Of a stretch of DNA of 64,000 nucleotides, positions 45,776 to 56,497 are shown in pieces (positions within the stretch are counted from its first letter, which is position 1; the number at the start of each line of letters is the position of its first letter). This DNA comes from Hyphomicrobiales bacterium. GTDB lineage: Bacteria > Pseudomonadota > Alphaproteobacteria > Rhizobiales > Xanthobacteraceae. The translations under genes were made by a program, and so were the position numbers. The notes under the pieces are model-generated. The model worked only from the letters and a program-made list of their open reading frames with translations, did no database searches and had not been told where the DNA came from. Location of the stretch: positions 67,814-131,813 of the forward strand of contig JAFKKG010000017.1 of the NCBI GenBank assembly GCA_017305715.1. The letters run 5' to 3'.

Positions 45776-46764
45776 TCACTCCCCCCGTCCCGTCCCTTCA
45801 TTCAACCAGCACGCCACCTGATGCTTTGCGCCGGCGTCGGCGAGCGACGGCCGCTCGATCTTGCATCGGTCCATCACGTAGCGGCAGCGGGTGTGGAAGG
45901 CGCAGCCGGAGGGCGGGTTGATCGGGCTGGGGACGTCGCCGTCGATCATGGGCGCCAGTTTCTTCGCCTTGGGATTGGCGACCGGCACCGAGGCCAGTAG
46001 CGCCTGCGTATAGGGATGGCGCGGGTTGGCGAACAGCTCGGTCTTGTCGGCGATCTCGACAATGCGCCCGAGATACATCACCGCGACGCGGTGGCTGATA
46101 TGGGCGACCACAGCCAGGTCATGCGCGATGAACAGATACGAAAAATCGTTCCTGCGCTGCAAGTCGATCAACAGATTGATGACCTGCGCCTGGATCGAGA
46201 CGTCGAGCGCCGACACCGGCTCGTCGCAGACGATCAGCCTTGGCCCGAGCGACAGGGCGCGGGCAATGCAGATGCGCTGGCGCTGCCCGCCGGAGAATTG
46301 GTGCGGATAGTTCTTCATCTGGTCGGCGCGAAGCCCGACCTGCGAGAACAATTCGGCGACGCGTTCCTGCTGCGCACGACCGGTGGCAAGGCCGTGGACG
46401 CCGAGCGGTTCGCCGACGATGTCACCCGCCGTCATGCGCGGGTTGAGCGAGGCGAACGGATCCTGGAATACGATCTGCATCGAGCGGCGATGCGGCCGCA
46501 GATCCGTCTTGCTGAGGTTGGTGATGTCGATGCCATCGAGCTTGATGGACCCGCTGGTCGGTTCCACCAGCCGCAACACGCTGCGCGCCACCGTGGACTT
46601 GCCGCAGCCGGATTCGCCGACCAGCCCCAGCGTTTCGCCCTTGCCGACCGAAAAACTGACGCCGTCGACCGAATGCACGGTGCCGATGCGCCGCCGCAGG
46701 ATGCCGCCGCGCACCGGATAATGTTTGACGAGGTCGGTGACCTCCAACAGTGGCGTTGCGTCGG

Positions 46765-46768
<4 letters not shown>
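45776..46768 (-). CDS. Dipeptide/oligopeptide-type ABC transporter ATPase (DppF-like)
   Basis: A 330-residue ABC ATPase with Walker A GESGCGKS, signature FSGGQRQR, Walker [14 protein letters not shown] and the C-terminal oligopeptide-transporter extension with the [11 protein letters not shown] cysteines. The ATG at 46768 overlaps the stop of the DppD-like gene (ATGA); the upstream frame is antisense noise. It is last in a five-gene importer operon running from 51272 to 45776. Confidence 0.94.
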
Positions 46769-47777
<1,009 letters not shown>

Positions 47778-47778
<1 letters not shown>

Positions 47779-48671
47779 CAGCCGCGCTGCCTCGGGTCGA
47801 GGATGTCGCGCAGCGCGTCGCCGAACAGATTGGTGCCGAACACGGCGAGGCTGATTGCCACCCCGGGGAAGATCACCAGCCAGGGTGCGGTGCGGACATA
47901 TTCGGCCGCCGATTCCGACAGCATGCGGCCCCAGGACGGATACGGCTCGGGAATACCGAGGCCGAGAAACGACAGCGAGGCCTCGGTGAGGATGGTGGAG
48001 CCGAGTTGCGCGGTCGCCAGCACGATCAGCGGCGCCAGCGTGTTCGGCAGCACATGGCGGATCGCAATGCGCGTCTCGCTCATGCCGATCGATTTTGCCG
48101 CTTCGACGAACGGCAGTTCGCGCAGCGCCAGCGTGTTGGCGCGGATCACGCGTGCCACGGTCGGGATCAGCGGGATCGCGATCGCGATGATGACGTTCGG
48201 CAGCGACGGACCCAGCGCCGCGGTCATGACCAGTGCCAGCACCAGCAGCGGCAGCGCCTGCAAAATGTCGGTGACGCGCTGGAACAGCAGATCGACCCAG
48301 CCGGAGAGATAACCCGAGGCGAGGCCGACCATGACGCCGATCGACGAGCCCAGAAACGTCGCCCCGATGCCGACCGCGAGCGAAATCCGCGCGCCGTGCA
48401 CGATCCGGCTCCAGACGTCGCGGCCGAACGAATCCGTTCCCATCCAGTGCACGGCATCCGGCGCGGCGAGCCGGTGCGCGGAATCGACCGACAGCGGCGA
48501 GAAGCGGCAGATCAGGTCGGCCGAGATCGCCATCCAGACGAACATCACCATGATGAAGAGGCCGATGGTGCCGAGCACGTAGCGCTGCGCGAGGAACGCG
48601 AGGCGGCGCCAGCCGTGCGTCGAATGGGCGCCGGCGCGCTTCAGTTCGCTATCGTAATTAGCTACGGCCAA
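47778..48671 (-). CDS. Dipeptide/oligopeptide-type ABC transporter permease (DppC-like)
   Basis: A 297-residue permease with about six membrane helices and the EAA loop [21 protein letters not shown] that contacts the ATPases. The N-terminal OppC-type helix is followed by [16 protein letters not shown], a DppC/OppC hallmark. TTG at 48671 is the start, preceded by TTAGGAGT. It is coupled to the DppD-like gene. Confidence 0.93.
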
Positions 48672-48680
48672 ACAGGACTC

Positions 48681-49628
48681 CTAATCCCCATAGCGGATGC
48701 GCGGGTCGATCGCGGCATAAAGCATGTCGACGGTGAAGTTGGCGAATACGACCACGACCGCGATCAGCATCACGAGGTTCTGCACGATCGGGTAGTCGCG
48801 CCAGCGCAGCGCCTCGACCAGGAAGCGGGCGACGCCGGGAATATTGAACACGGTTTCGGTGACGATCAGGCCACCGATCAGGAAGGCGGCCTCGATGCCG
48901 ATCACGGTGATGACCGGCAGGATGGCGTTCTTGAGGGCATGGCGGTAGTTGACGGAGGATTCGGAGGCGCCCTTGGCGCGCGCGGTGCGGATGAAATCCT
49001 GGCGCAGGATTTCCAGCATCGAGGAGCGCGTGATGCGCATCGTCAGCGCCGCGCTGCGGAAGCCGACCGCCATCGCCGGCACGGCGTAGATCGCGAACGC
49101 CTCGGTCCAGGTCTTCGGATTCGGATTGAAGATCGGCATGGTTCCGAACAGGGAGACCGACGCCATCAGGATCAGCAGGCCGAGCCAGAACGACGGCAGC
49201 GACAGCCCGCTCAGGCTGACGATGCGCAGGGCATAATCGAGCTTGGTGCCCTGATGGACGGCGCTGATGACCCCGAGGGGAATACCGATCGATGCCGAGA
49301 ACAGCAGCGCCAGGCCGGCGAGGCGTGCGGTGATGGGAATGCGCGGCAGGATCTCCTGCAGCGCGGGCTTCTCGGACACGTAGGAATAGCCGAGGTCGCC
49401 GTGCAGCAGCCCGCCGATCCAGCGGAAATACTGCACCACGATCGGGTCGCTGAGACCAAGTTCCTTCTCGAGGTTGGCCTTGTCGGTGGGATCGACGAAG
49501 CCGGCGGCGTCGAACAGGATATCGACGATATTGCCGGGAACGACGCGCAGCAGCACGAAGATGATGATCGAGATCCCGAACAGGGTCACGAGCATCAAGG
49601 CAAGGCGTCGCACGATATAAGCAAACAC
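48681..49628 (-). CDS. Dipeptide/oligopeptide-type ABC transporter permease (DppB-like)
   Basis: The 315-residue permease has about six helices, beginning MFAYIVRRLALMLVTLFGIS, the N-terminal DppB/OppB pattern, and the EAA loop RTARAKGASESSVNYRHALK. GTG at 49628 is preceded by GAGGAAA. It is separated from the DppC-like gene by nine bases and follows the binding-protein gene. Confidence 0.93.
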   Translation of the reverse strand: MFAYIVRRLALMLVTLFGISIIIFVLLRVVPGNIVDILFDAAGFVDPTDKANLEKELGLSDPIVVQYFRWIGGLLHGDLGYSYVSEKPALQEILPRIPITARLAGLALLFSASIGIPLGVISAVHQGTKLDYALRIVSLSGLSLPSFWLGLLILMASVSLFGTMPIFNPNPKTWTEAFAIYAVPAMAVGFRSAALTMRITRSSMLEILRQDFIRTARAKGASESSVNYRHALKNAILPVITVIGIEAAFLIGGLIVTETVFNIPGVARFLVEALRWRDYPIVQNLVMLIAVVVVFANFTVDMLYAAIDPRIRYGD

Positions 49629-49676
49629 CCGGCTGTTTCCTCTCGGCGGCTTCGAACCGTTCGCGGCTGGTGGAGA

Positions 49677-51272
49677 TTACTTGTCCATCCAGACGTCCTC
49701 GTAACGATAGCCGTTATAAGAACTGTTGGACATGATTGTAACGTTCTTCACGTAAGGCTGCCAGCAGCTTCCGGTGCGGGCATGGAAGATGATGGGGCGG
49801 GCGACGTCTTCCTGCAACTTCTTGTCGATCTCCCAGACCAGCTTCTTGCGCTTGGCAACGTCGGTCTCCTCGGACTGCTGGTCGAACAGCTTCTCGATCT
49901 CCTTGTTGCAGTAGTTGGTGTAGTTCCGCTCCGATCCGCAGGAATAATTTTCGTAGAAGGACTGGTCGGGATCGTCGACCGCGTTTCCGGTGAGGTTCAG
50001 CCCGAGCGCATAATCCTTGCGCGCGACCTTCGGAAACCATTGCGCGGTGTCGACGACGTCGAGTTCGGCGTCGATATAGATGCTCTTGATCTGGTCGATC
50101 AGGATGACGGCGGGATCGCGGTAGACCGGAATGTTGCGGGTGGACACCTTGATCTGCAGGCGTTTGTCGGGGCCGTAGCCGGCCTTTTGCATCAGCTTGC
50201 GGGCTTCTTCGCGGTTGGCGTTGATATCAGGGCCGTAGCCGGGGATGGTTTCGAGCATTTCCTTCGGCATCGCCCACAATCCGGCGGGGGCCGGCTGCAT
50301 GGTGCCGCCGATATCGCCCTGTCCCTCGAACATGATCGAGATGAAGGCCTTGCGGTCGAGCGACAGCGCCAAGGCGCGACGGATGTCGAGGTTGTCGAAC
50401 GGCGGCGACGAGGAGTTGATGATAATGTTGGTCGAGACGTTATTCGGTTCCACCACGCAGACGGCCTTCGGCGCCTGCGATTTGACGTCCTTGATCATCG
50501 GGATCGTCACTTCGGTCGGCAGCGTGATGTCGAACTGGCCGGAAATGAAGCCCAGGATCGCCGTCGAGCGATTCGGGATGATGGTGAATTCGATGCCGTC
50601 GAGATACGGCAGGCCCTTCTTGAAATAATCCGGGTTCTTCGTGAGTTTGATGGATTCGTTGGCCTTGAACTCGACGAATTTGAACGGGCCGGTGCCGATG
50701 GGCTTGGTGCGCATGTCGCCGGGCGAAACGTGGCACGGATAGACCGGCGTATAGCCGGAAGCGAGCAGCGCCAGCAGGGCCGGTTGCGGCCGCTTCAACT
50801 TGAACGACGCTTCGTAATCGCCGTTGGTAACGACTTCGTCGACCTGGTCGTACCAGGATTTACGCGGGTTCTGGCGGAACTTCTGCGGCGACTTGCCCAT
50901 CAGCATGTCGAAGGTGCATTTGACGTCGGCCGACGTGAACGGCTTGCCGTCGTGCCATTTGACGCCCTGGTGCAGCTTGAACGTCAGGGTCTTGTTGTCG
51001 CTGCTCCAGGCCCAGCTGTCGGCGAGCTCCGGGACGATCGTTTCGATGCTGTTCTGGGCCTTGTGCTGATCGTAGAGGACGAGGTTGTTGTAGATCGGCA
51101 TGAAGGGGATATTGACCGAATAGGTCGCGCCTTCATGGATCGAGGGGCTGCCCGGACTGTCGCGGTGATAGAACCGCAGGATGCCGCCATGCTTGGGTTC
51201 GGCGGCCGATGCGACATGATAGACCGGCAGCAACAACAAAGCCCCGGCGACGAGCGCTTTCACGCTTCGCAT
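49677..51272 (-). CDS. Extracellular solute-binding protein family 5 (DppA/OppA type)
   Basis: A 531-residue exported binding protein with signal peptide MRSVKALVAGALLLLPVYHV. The family 5 signature lies around ELADSWAWSSDNKTLTFKLHQGVKWHDGKPFTSADV. It delivers ligand to the DppBCDF-like complex encoded downstream in the same operon. Family 5 proteins also carry opines, nickel, sugars and small modified acids, so peptide is not certain. The context of catabolic genes on both sides suggests a non-peptide nutrient. GGAGGGG precedes the ATG. Confidence 0.93.
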   Translation of the reverse strand: MRSVKALVAGALLLLPVYHVASAAEPKHGGILRFYHRDSPGSPSIHEGATYSVNIPFMPIYNNLVLYDQHKAQNSIETIVPELADSWAWSSDNKTLTFKLHQGVKWHDGKPFTSADVKCTFDMLMGKSPQKFRQNPRKSWYDQVDEVVTNGDYEASFKLKRPQPALLALLASGYTPVYPCHVSPGDMRTKPIGTGPFKFVEFKANESIKLTKNPDYFKKGLPYLDGIEFTIIPNRSTAILGFISGQFDITLPTEVTIPMIKDVKSQAPKAVCVVEPNNVSTNIIINSSSPPFDNLDIRRALALSLDRKAFISIMFEGQGDIGGTMQPAPAGLWAMPKEMLETIPGYGPDINANREEARKLMQKAGYGPDKRLQIKVSTRNIPVYRDPAVILIDQIKSIYIDAELDVVDTAQWFPKVARKDYALGLNLTGNAVDDPDQSFYENYSCGSERNYTNYCNKEIEKLFDQQSEETDVAKRKKLVWEIDKKLQEDVARPIIFHARTGSCWQPYVKNVTIMSNSSYNGYRYEDVWMDK

Positions 51273-51383
51273 GGTGTCCCCTCCAGATGTTCGGTCTCAA
51301 ACTGGCCGATTACCGTTGACGATAGCATGACGGTGAGGCCGGGCAACCGGCCAAGTCCATAGCGGGATTGGCAATTCGGACTA

Positions 51384-51421
51384 CGCAAATCCGCAAGACG
51401 GAACTTGCGGCTGGATTTGCG
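51384..51421. promoter_or_regulatory. Hairpin/dyad upstream of the Dpp-type operon
   Basis: CGCAAATCC (51384-51392) pairs with GGATTTGCG (51413-51421), and inside it CGCAA/TTGCG can also pair, giving a bulged hairpin. A further ATTTGCG follows on the right as a direct repeat. It lies 112 bases upstream of the binding-protein ATG and after the CoA ligase gene. It could be the ligase terminator or an operator for the importer operon. No poly-T tract is present. Confidence 0.4.
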
Positions 51422-51542
51422 GTCATTTGCGTGGATATGGGAGAGCAACGAAGCGGTCCGTTGCGACGCACACAAAATCGTCGCGCCATAATGCCTCACC
51501 CGGCCGTCCCCACGGCCACGCGGCGGCGCATCGATGTTCGCC

Positions 51543-53093
51543 TCACACGATCCGCGAGGTCTTGTCGCCCCAGTAGCGGTCGCGCAGCAGGCGCTTGTAG
51601 AGCTTGCCGGTCGGCAGCCGCGGCAGCTCTTTCTCGAAGTCGATCGAGCGCGGCACTTTCTGGCGCGACAAGGACGCGCCGCAGAACGCAATCAATTCCT
51701 CCGCCAGTTCAGGTCCGGGCAAGATGCCCGGCATCGGCTGCACCACCGCCTTCACTTCTTCGCCGAGATCCGGATTGGGCACGCCGAACACCGCGGCGTC
51801 GGCGACCTTGGGATGGGTGATCAGCAAATTCTCGCATTCCTGCGGGTAGATGTTGACGCCGCCCGAGATGATCATGAAGGTCGCGCGGTCGGTGAGATAG
51901 AGAAAGCCGTCATTGTCGACGTAGCCGACGTCGCCGACCGTGCTCATGCTGCCGTCCGGCGAGCGGGCCTCCTTGGTCTTGGCCGGATCGCCGAAATATT
52001 CGAACGGGGTTGCGGTCTTGAACCACACCGTGCCCGGCGTGCCCTCCGGCAATGGCTGCATGTTCTCGTCGAGGATATGCAAATCGCCGAGCAGAACCCT
52101 GCCCACGGTGCCGCGATGAGCGAGCCATTCCTGGCTGTTGCAGGCGGTGAAGCCGAGCCCTTCGGTGGCGCCGTAATATTCGTGGATGATCGGCCCCCAC
52201 CATTTGATGATGTCGTCCTTCACCATGGCCGGGCAGGGGGCGGCGGCGTGGACCGCGATCTCGAGCGAGGACAGGTCGTAGCGCTTGCGCACCTCTTCCG
52301 GCAGCTTGAGCATCCGCGAGAACATCGTCGGCACCAGCTGGGTATGGGTGATGCCCCATTTTGGAACCAGCGACAGATAATGTTCGGGGTCGAACCGCTC
52401 CATGATGATGGCGGTGCCGCCCATCTTGATCGTGAGATTGACGGCGGCCTGCGGCGCCGAATGGTAGAGCGGCGCCGGCGACAGGTAGATCATGCCCTCA
52501 CGGTACTGCCAGATTTTCGTCAGGAAATCGAACAGCGGCAATTGCTGATCGGCCGGCAGTTCCGGCAGCGGACGCAGGATGCCCTTCGGCCGGCCGGTGG
52601 TGCCGGAGGAATAGAGCATCGCGGTGCCGACGCATTCATCCGCGATCGGCGTGTGCGGCATATCCGCGGTGGCCTGTTGCAGGCCGACGATGCGATCGCT
52701 CTCGCCCTCACCATCGGCGACGATGCAGAGTTCGACATGCGGGCATTCCTTCAACGCCTCGCGCGCGACGTCGAGTTTCTCCCGTGACGTGATCAGGATG
52801 CGCGACTGGCTGTTGGTCAGGATGTAGGCGAGTTCGCTCGGCGTGAGGTACGAGTTCACGCAGGTATAATAAAGGCCGGAGCGTTCGCCGGCGCCGCAGG
52901 CTTCCAGATAGCGGCTGTTGTTCTCCATGAAGATCGAATAGTGATCGAGCCGTTTCAGGCCGCGCTTGCGAAGCAGATGCGCCAGCCGGTTGGAGCGCGC
53001 TTCCAACTCGCGATAGGTGACGGTCTCGCCGGAGCCAGCCATGATGAAGGCGGGTTGCAGGGGGCGAAGTTTTGCGTGCTTGCCGGTGTACAT
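51543..53093 (-). CDS. AMP-forming acyl-CoA synthetase
   Basis: A 516-residue ANL ligase with the P-loop LYSSGTTGRPKGI, EYYGATEG, the hinge area YLTDRATFMIISGGVNIYP and the catalytic lysine in LPRLPTGKLYKR. It is only distantly similar to the ligase encoded at 29235-30851. GGGGAGA lies before the ATG at 53093. It lies between the Fe-ADH gene (118 bases upstream) and the Dpp-type operon, all on the same strand. It probably activates the acid that the neighbouring enzymes handle; the substrate is not known. Confidence 0.9.
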   Translation of the reverse strand: MYTGKHAKLRPLQPAFIMAGSGETVTYRELEARSNRLAHLLRKRGLKRLDHYSIFMENNSRYLEACGAGERSGLYYTCVNSYLTPSELAYILTNSQSRILITSREKLDVAREALKECPHVELCIVADGEGESDRIVGLQQATADMPHTPIADECVGTAMLYSSGTTGRPKGILRPLPELPADQQLPLFDFLTKIWQYREGMIYLSPAPLYHSAPQAAVNLTIKMGGTAIIMERFDPEHYLSLVPKWGITHTQLVPTMFSRMLKLPEEVRKRYDLSSLEIAVHAAAPCPAMVKDDIIKWWGPIIHEYYGATEGLGFTACNSQEWLAHRGTVGRVLLGDLHILDENMQPLPEGTPGTVWFKTATPFEYFGDPAKTKEARSPDGSMSTVGDVGYVDNDGFLYLTDRATFMIISGGVNIYPQECENLLITHPKVADAAVFGVPNPDLGEEVKAVVQPMPGILPGPELAEELIAFCGASLSRQKVPRSIDFEKELPRLPTGKLYKRLLRDRYWGDKTSRIV

Positions 53094-53211
53094 TCCTATC
53101 TGTTCTCCCCTGGAGCGTGGTGAAATTTGGTTAAATCGTTTGCTCCGGACTCAGTTCACCTCTCCCGATGGGAGGGTTGGAATTCCCGATGGCGTTCCAA
53201 CTCATCATGTT

Positions 53212-54366
53212 CTAGGCGGCCAATTCGAGAATCTCGCGCACCTGCGCCGGGCCTTCGATCGTGCGCGGGTTGCGCGGCACCCAGGGCGTCGCCATCGCCT
53301 GCTGTGCGATACGGTCGAAATGCTCAGGCCCGACTTTGACTTCGCGCAGGCTGCGCGGCATGCCGAGGCCGCGGATGAATTCGTCGAGCACGTCGCCGGC
53401 ATCCTTGCCCGAATGTCCCATCGCGGCCGCGACCAGCGCCTGGCGCTCGGCATTGGCGGGCTTGTTCCAGCGCATCACGAAGGGCAGCATCACGCACGAG
53501 GTATGGCCGTGCGGCACGCCAAATTCAGCGCCGAGCACGTAGCCGATGCCGTGGCTGGCCCCCATCGGCACGCCCGAGGCCAGCGGCCCGGTCGAGAGCC
53601 AGGTGCCGAGCTGGCAATCCATCCGCGCGTCGAGGTCGTTGCCGTCGGCTTTCACCCGCGGCAGCGCCCGCGCCAGCAGCGATAGCCCCATCACCGCCTG
53701 GGCGTCCGCATAGGGATGCGCCTCGCGCGAACAGAGGCCCTCGACGCAATGATCGACGGCGCGGATGCCGGTCGACAGCCACAGCCATTCCGGCGTGTGG
53801 GCGCCGAGCGCCGGATCGAGAATGGTGACGCGGGGGATCGCCAGCGGATGGCGCAGCATCTCCTTGACTTTTGTCGTCTCGTTGGTGACGCCGGCGATCG
53901 AGGTGAATTCGCCGCCGGCAATCGTGGTCGGCGCCGAGATCTGGCGCACGGTCGGCGCGTTCATCGGCGGCGAGACGCCTCCGCTCGCGCGAATCCGGTC
54001 GATGCCTTCGACCGTGGTGACATCATTGGCGAGGCAAAGCTGCACCGCCTTGGCGCCGTCGGTGATCGAGCCGCCGCCGATGGTGACGATGAGGTCGGCA
54101 TCAGCTGATCGGGCCTGGTTGGCGGCCGCGATCACGGCGGCGCGCGGCGTATGCGGCGGCATCGCGTCGAACGTGCCGACGCAGCGCGCACCCAGCGCGC
54201 GGCGGATATTCTCGATGACGTCGGTTTCGCGGTTCAGCGTGCCGCTGACCATCAGGAACGCGCGGGCGGTGCCCAGCCGGTCCATCTGCTCGACGATGAC
54301 CTCGGATGTCGGCCGTCCGAAAACGACTTCATCCATGGCGCCGAATACCACACGCCCTTTATGCAC
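53212..54366 (-). CDS. Iron-containing alcohol dehydrogenase (maleylacetate reductase-like)
   Basis: A 384-residue group III dehydrogenase with NAD(P)-binding GGGSITDGAKA and metal-ligand histidines in ASHGIGYVLGAEFGVPHGHTS. The GTG start at 54366 is supported by a strong AGGGAGGA upstream. Members reduce maleylacetate in chloroaromatic and resorcinol pathways or oxidise alcohols. The N-terminal half (MVSGTLN, FDAMPPHTPR) resembles the maleylacetate reductase branch, but no ring-cleavage dioxygenase lies nearby, so the reaction is uncertain. It diverges from a GST gene. Confidence 0.88.
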   Translation of the reverse strand: MHKGRVVFGAMDEVVFGRPTSEVIVEQMDRLGTARAFLMVSGTLNRETDVIENIRRALGARCVGTFDAMPPHTPRAAVIAAANQARSADADLIVTIGGGSITDGAKAVQLCLANDVTTVEGIDRIRASGGVSPPMNAPTVRQISAPTTIAGGEFTSIAGVTNETTKVKEMLRHPLAIPRVTILDPALGAHTPEWLWLSTGIRAVDHCVEGLCSREAHPYADAQAVMGLSLLARALPRVKADGNDLDARMDCQLGTWLSTGPLASGVPMGASHGIGYVLGAEFGVPHGHTSCVMLPFVMRWNKPANAERQALVAAAMGHSGKDAGDVLDEFIRGLGMPRSLREVKVGPEHFDRIAQQAMATPWVPRNPRTIEGPAQVREILELAA

Positions 54367-54446
54367 GCTTGTCCTCCCTGGACATTTTGGCTTTGTTGGC
54401 AGCCTAAAATCTTGAACACAGGTTAGCGGAGGAAATTCGACACGTC

Positions 54447-55106
54447 ATGCCCGAAGATGAAGCGCCAGGTTCACCTGTGCTGTATGGCCGCTATGCCTCG
54501 CCCTTTGTGCGGCGCGTCGCGGTGACGTTGCGGTTTTACGGCCTGTGTTATCGCCATGTGCCGCTGATGCCGTTCGGGCCGGACAAGGCGGTATTGGCCG
54601 CCTTCAATCCGGTCGCCCGGGTGCCGGCGCTGCAATTCGGCGATGAAATGCTGATCGACAGCGCGGCGATCCTCGACCACCTCGATCAGCTGGCGGGGCC
54701 GCGTGCGCTAACCCCGGCGGCAGGCGCCGCACGCCGCCGCGTGCTGACGCTGCTGGCGGTGGCGCATGGCGCCAACGAGAAACTGGTCGCCGGGCTCTAC
54801 GAACGGCATTTCCGCGCCCGCGAGGCCTGGCACAAACCGTGGCTGGATAGTTGCGACAAGCAGGTGCGCGACGGTTTTCAATGGCTGGATGCGCAATTTG
54901 CCGGGCCGTGGTTTCTGGGGGACGCGATGACACAGGCCGACGTCACGGTCGCGGTGTTCTGGTTGTTCGGCCGGGCCAAGCGTCCGCGGTTCTTTGCCGG
55001 CCTTGAATGCACCAAACTCGAGGCGCTGGCGGCGCGGTTGCAGGACACGGCGGAATTCAAGGCGACAGTGCCGGAGCCGGAGACGCTGGCGAGTGAGTTG
55101 GGGTGA
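54447..55106 (+). CDS. Glutathione S-transferase family protein
   Basis: A 219-residue two-domain GST. The N-terminal domain reads LYGRYASPFVRRVAVTLRFY, the motif region NPVARVPALQF gives the cis-proline, and IDSAAILDHL corresponds to the glutathione gamma-glutamyl site. The all-helical C-terminal domain has DAMTQADVTVAVFW. GGAGGA lies 13 bases before the ATG. It is transcribed divergently from the Fe-ADH gene, so both could share a regulator. It differs from the GST encoded at 39359-40015. Confidence 0.87.
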   Translation: MPEDEAPGSPVLYGRYASPFVRRVAVTLRFYGLCYRHVPLMPFGPDKAVLAAFNPVARVPALQFGDEMLIDSAAILDHLDQLAGPRALTPAAGAARRRVLTLLAVAHGANEKLVAGLYERHFRAREAWHKPWLDSCDKQVRDGFQWLDAQFAGPWFLGDAMTQADVTVAVFWLFGRAKRPRFFAGLECTKLEALAARLQDTAEFKATVPEPETLASELG

Positions 55107-55324
55107 CCGGCCGCGGCCGCTTTCGGACCATTGCCAGTCGGGCACCGTGGTCACAGGGTCATGCTTACGTTATCATGCAAGTACTTAAAATGCATAAGGA
55201 TTGTACTTGATCCTGTCCGGCTCTTGAACACACTGGGTGCCATTCACATCTGTGGCGTCCGCCGGGTTCCACGGCAGGCCGGCGTCACCGATCGCGGCTT
55301 GGGGAAGTGCATGGGGAGATTCAA

Positions 55325-56497
55325 TTGAATCCGATTGAAAAACGGCACCGTCCAATTCGCGGGCTCTCGCCGCTGGTCCTGGCGGCTGCACTGGCATTGA
55401 CCGGTTGCGGCGACAAACCGCCGGCGCCGGCCGCCGCCGCCCCGCCCGTCACCGTCGCGCAGCCGGTGAAGCGTACCGTCACCGATTGGGATGAATTCAC
55501 CGGCCGCTTCGAAGCGGTCGAGGAGGTGCAGGTCCGCGCCCGCGTCGGCGGCTTCGTCACCTCCGTCGAATTCCGCGACGGCGCCTTCGTCAAGGCCGGC
55601 GACCTGCTGTATGTGATCGACGCCCGCCCCTTTGAAGCGGTGGCCGAGCAGGCCAACGGCCAGCTTGCGGATGCGCGCGCCAAGGCGGAACTGGCCAAGC
55701 GCGAACTCGACCGTGGCCTGAGCCTGGTCCAGACCAGTGCGGTGTCCGAACAGGTCGTCGACCAGCGCCGCCAGGCCTTGCAGGCGGCGCACGCCGCCGA
55801 GACCGTGGCCGAGGGCGTGCTGAAGGCGGCCCAGCTCAATGTCGAATTCACCCATGTAATTGCGCCGATTGCCGGCCGCGTCAGCCGCCATCTCGTCACC
55901 CCCGGCAATCTCGTGCAGGGCAGCGACGGCGGTTCGACCTTGCTCACCTCGATCGTCTCGCTCGATCCGATCTACATCTATTTCGACGTCGACGAGGCGA
56001 CGTACCTGCGCAACAACCGGCTCTGGTTCGAAGGCAAGCGCCCGAGCTCGCGCGATACGCCCAACCCGGTGCAGGTGACGCTGACCGGCGAAACAAAGCC
56101 GTCGCATGACGGCAGGATGGATTTCATCGACAACCGGCTCGATGTCTCCACCGGCACGCTGCGCAGCCGCGCCGTGATCCCGAACAAGGACATGTCGATC
56201 CTGCCCGGACAGTTCGGCCGCGTGCGGCTGATCGGCAGTGCGCCATATGAGGCGCTGCTGCTGCCGGACACCGCGATCGCCACCGATCAATCGCGAAAGA
56301 TCGTTTTCGTGGTCAAGGACGACAACACCGTCGAGGCCAAGCCGGTGACGCTCGGGCCGCTCGACGAAGGCCTGCGTGTGGTGCGCTCGGGGCTCAACGC
56401 CGACGACCGGGTGATCGTGGAAGGGCTGCAACGCGCCCGCGTCGGAGCGAAGGTCAGCCCGCATACCGCCGCTGACAAGGCCGGGGCCAAGAAATGA
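55325..56497 (+). CDS. RND efflux periplasmic adaptor (membrane fusion) lipoprotein
   Basis: The 390-residue adaptor links an inner-membrane RND pump to an outer-membrane channel. The TTG at 55325 lies six bases after GGGGAG and starts a lipoprotein signal with lipobox ALTGC; the upstream GTG at 55307 is poorly spaced. The hairpin (about 100-160) is short and alpha-helical, flanked by lipoyl halves VQVRARVGGFVTSVEFRDGA and HVIAPIAGRVSRHLVTPG. The layout is that of the AcrA/MexA family. Its stop overlaps the start of the permease gene. Confidence 0.92.
   Translation: MNPIEKRHRPIRGLSPLVLAAALALTGCGDKPPAPAAAAPPVTVAQPVKRTVTDWDEFTGRFEAVEEVQVRARVGGFVTSVEFRDGAFVKAGDLLYVIDARPFEAVAEQANGQLADARAKAELAKRELDRGLSLVQTSAVSEQVVDQRRQALQAAHAAETVAEGVLKAAQLNVEFTHVIAPIAGRVSRHLVTPGNLVQGSDGGSTLLTSIVSLDPIYIYFDVDEATYLRNNRLWFEGKRPSSRDTPNPVQVTLTGETKPSHDGRMDFIDNRLDVSTGTLRSRAVIPNKDMSILPGQFGRVRLIGSAPYEALLLPDTAIATDQSRKIVFVVKDDNTVEAKPVTLGPLDEGLRVVRSGLNADDRVIVEGLQRARVGAKVSPHTAADKAGAKK

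Noticed and set aside
48006-51362. Open frame of 1118 codons on the + strand across the Dpp-type operon
   Set aside because: It is antisense to four well-supported importer genes, is rich in Arg, Asp and His without domains, and is a typical high-GC shadow.
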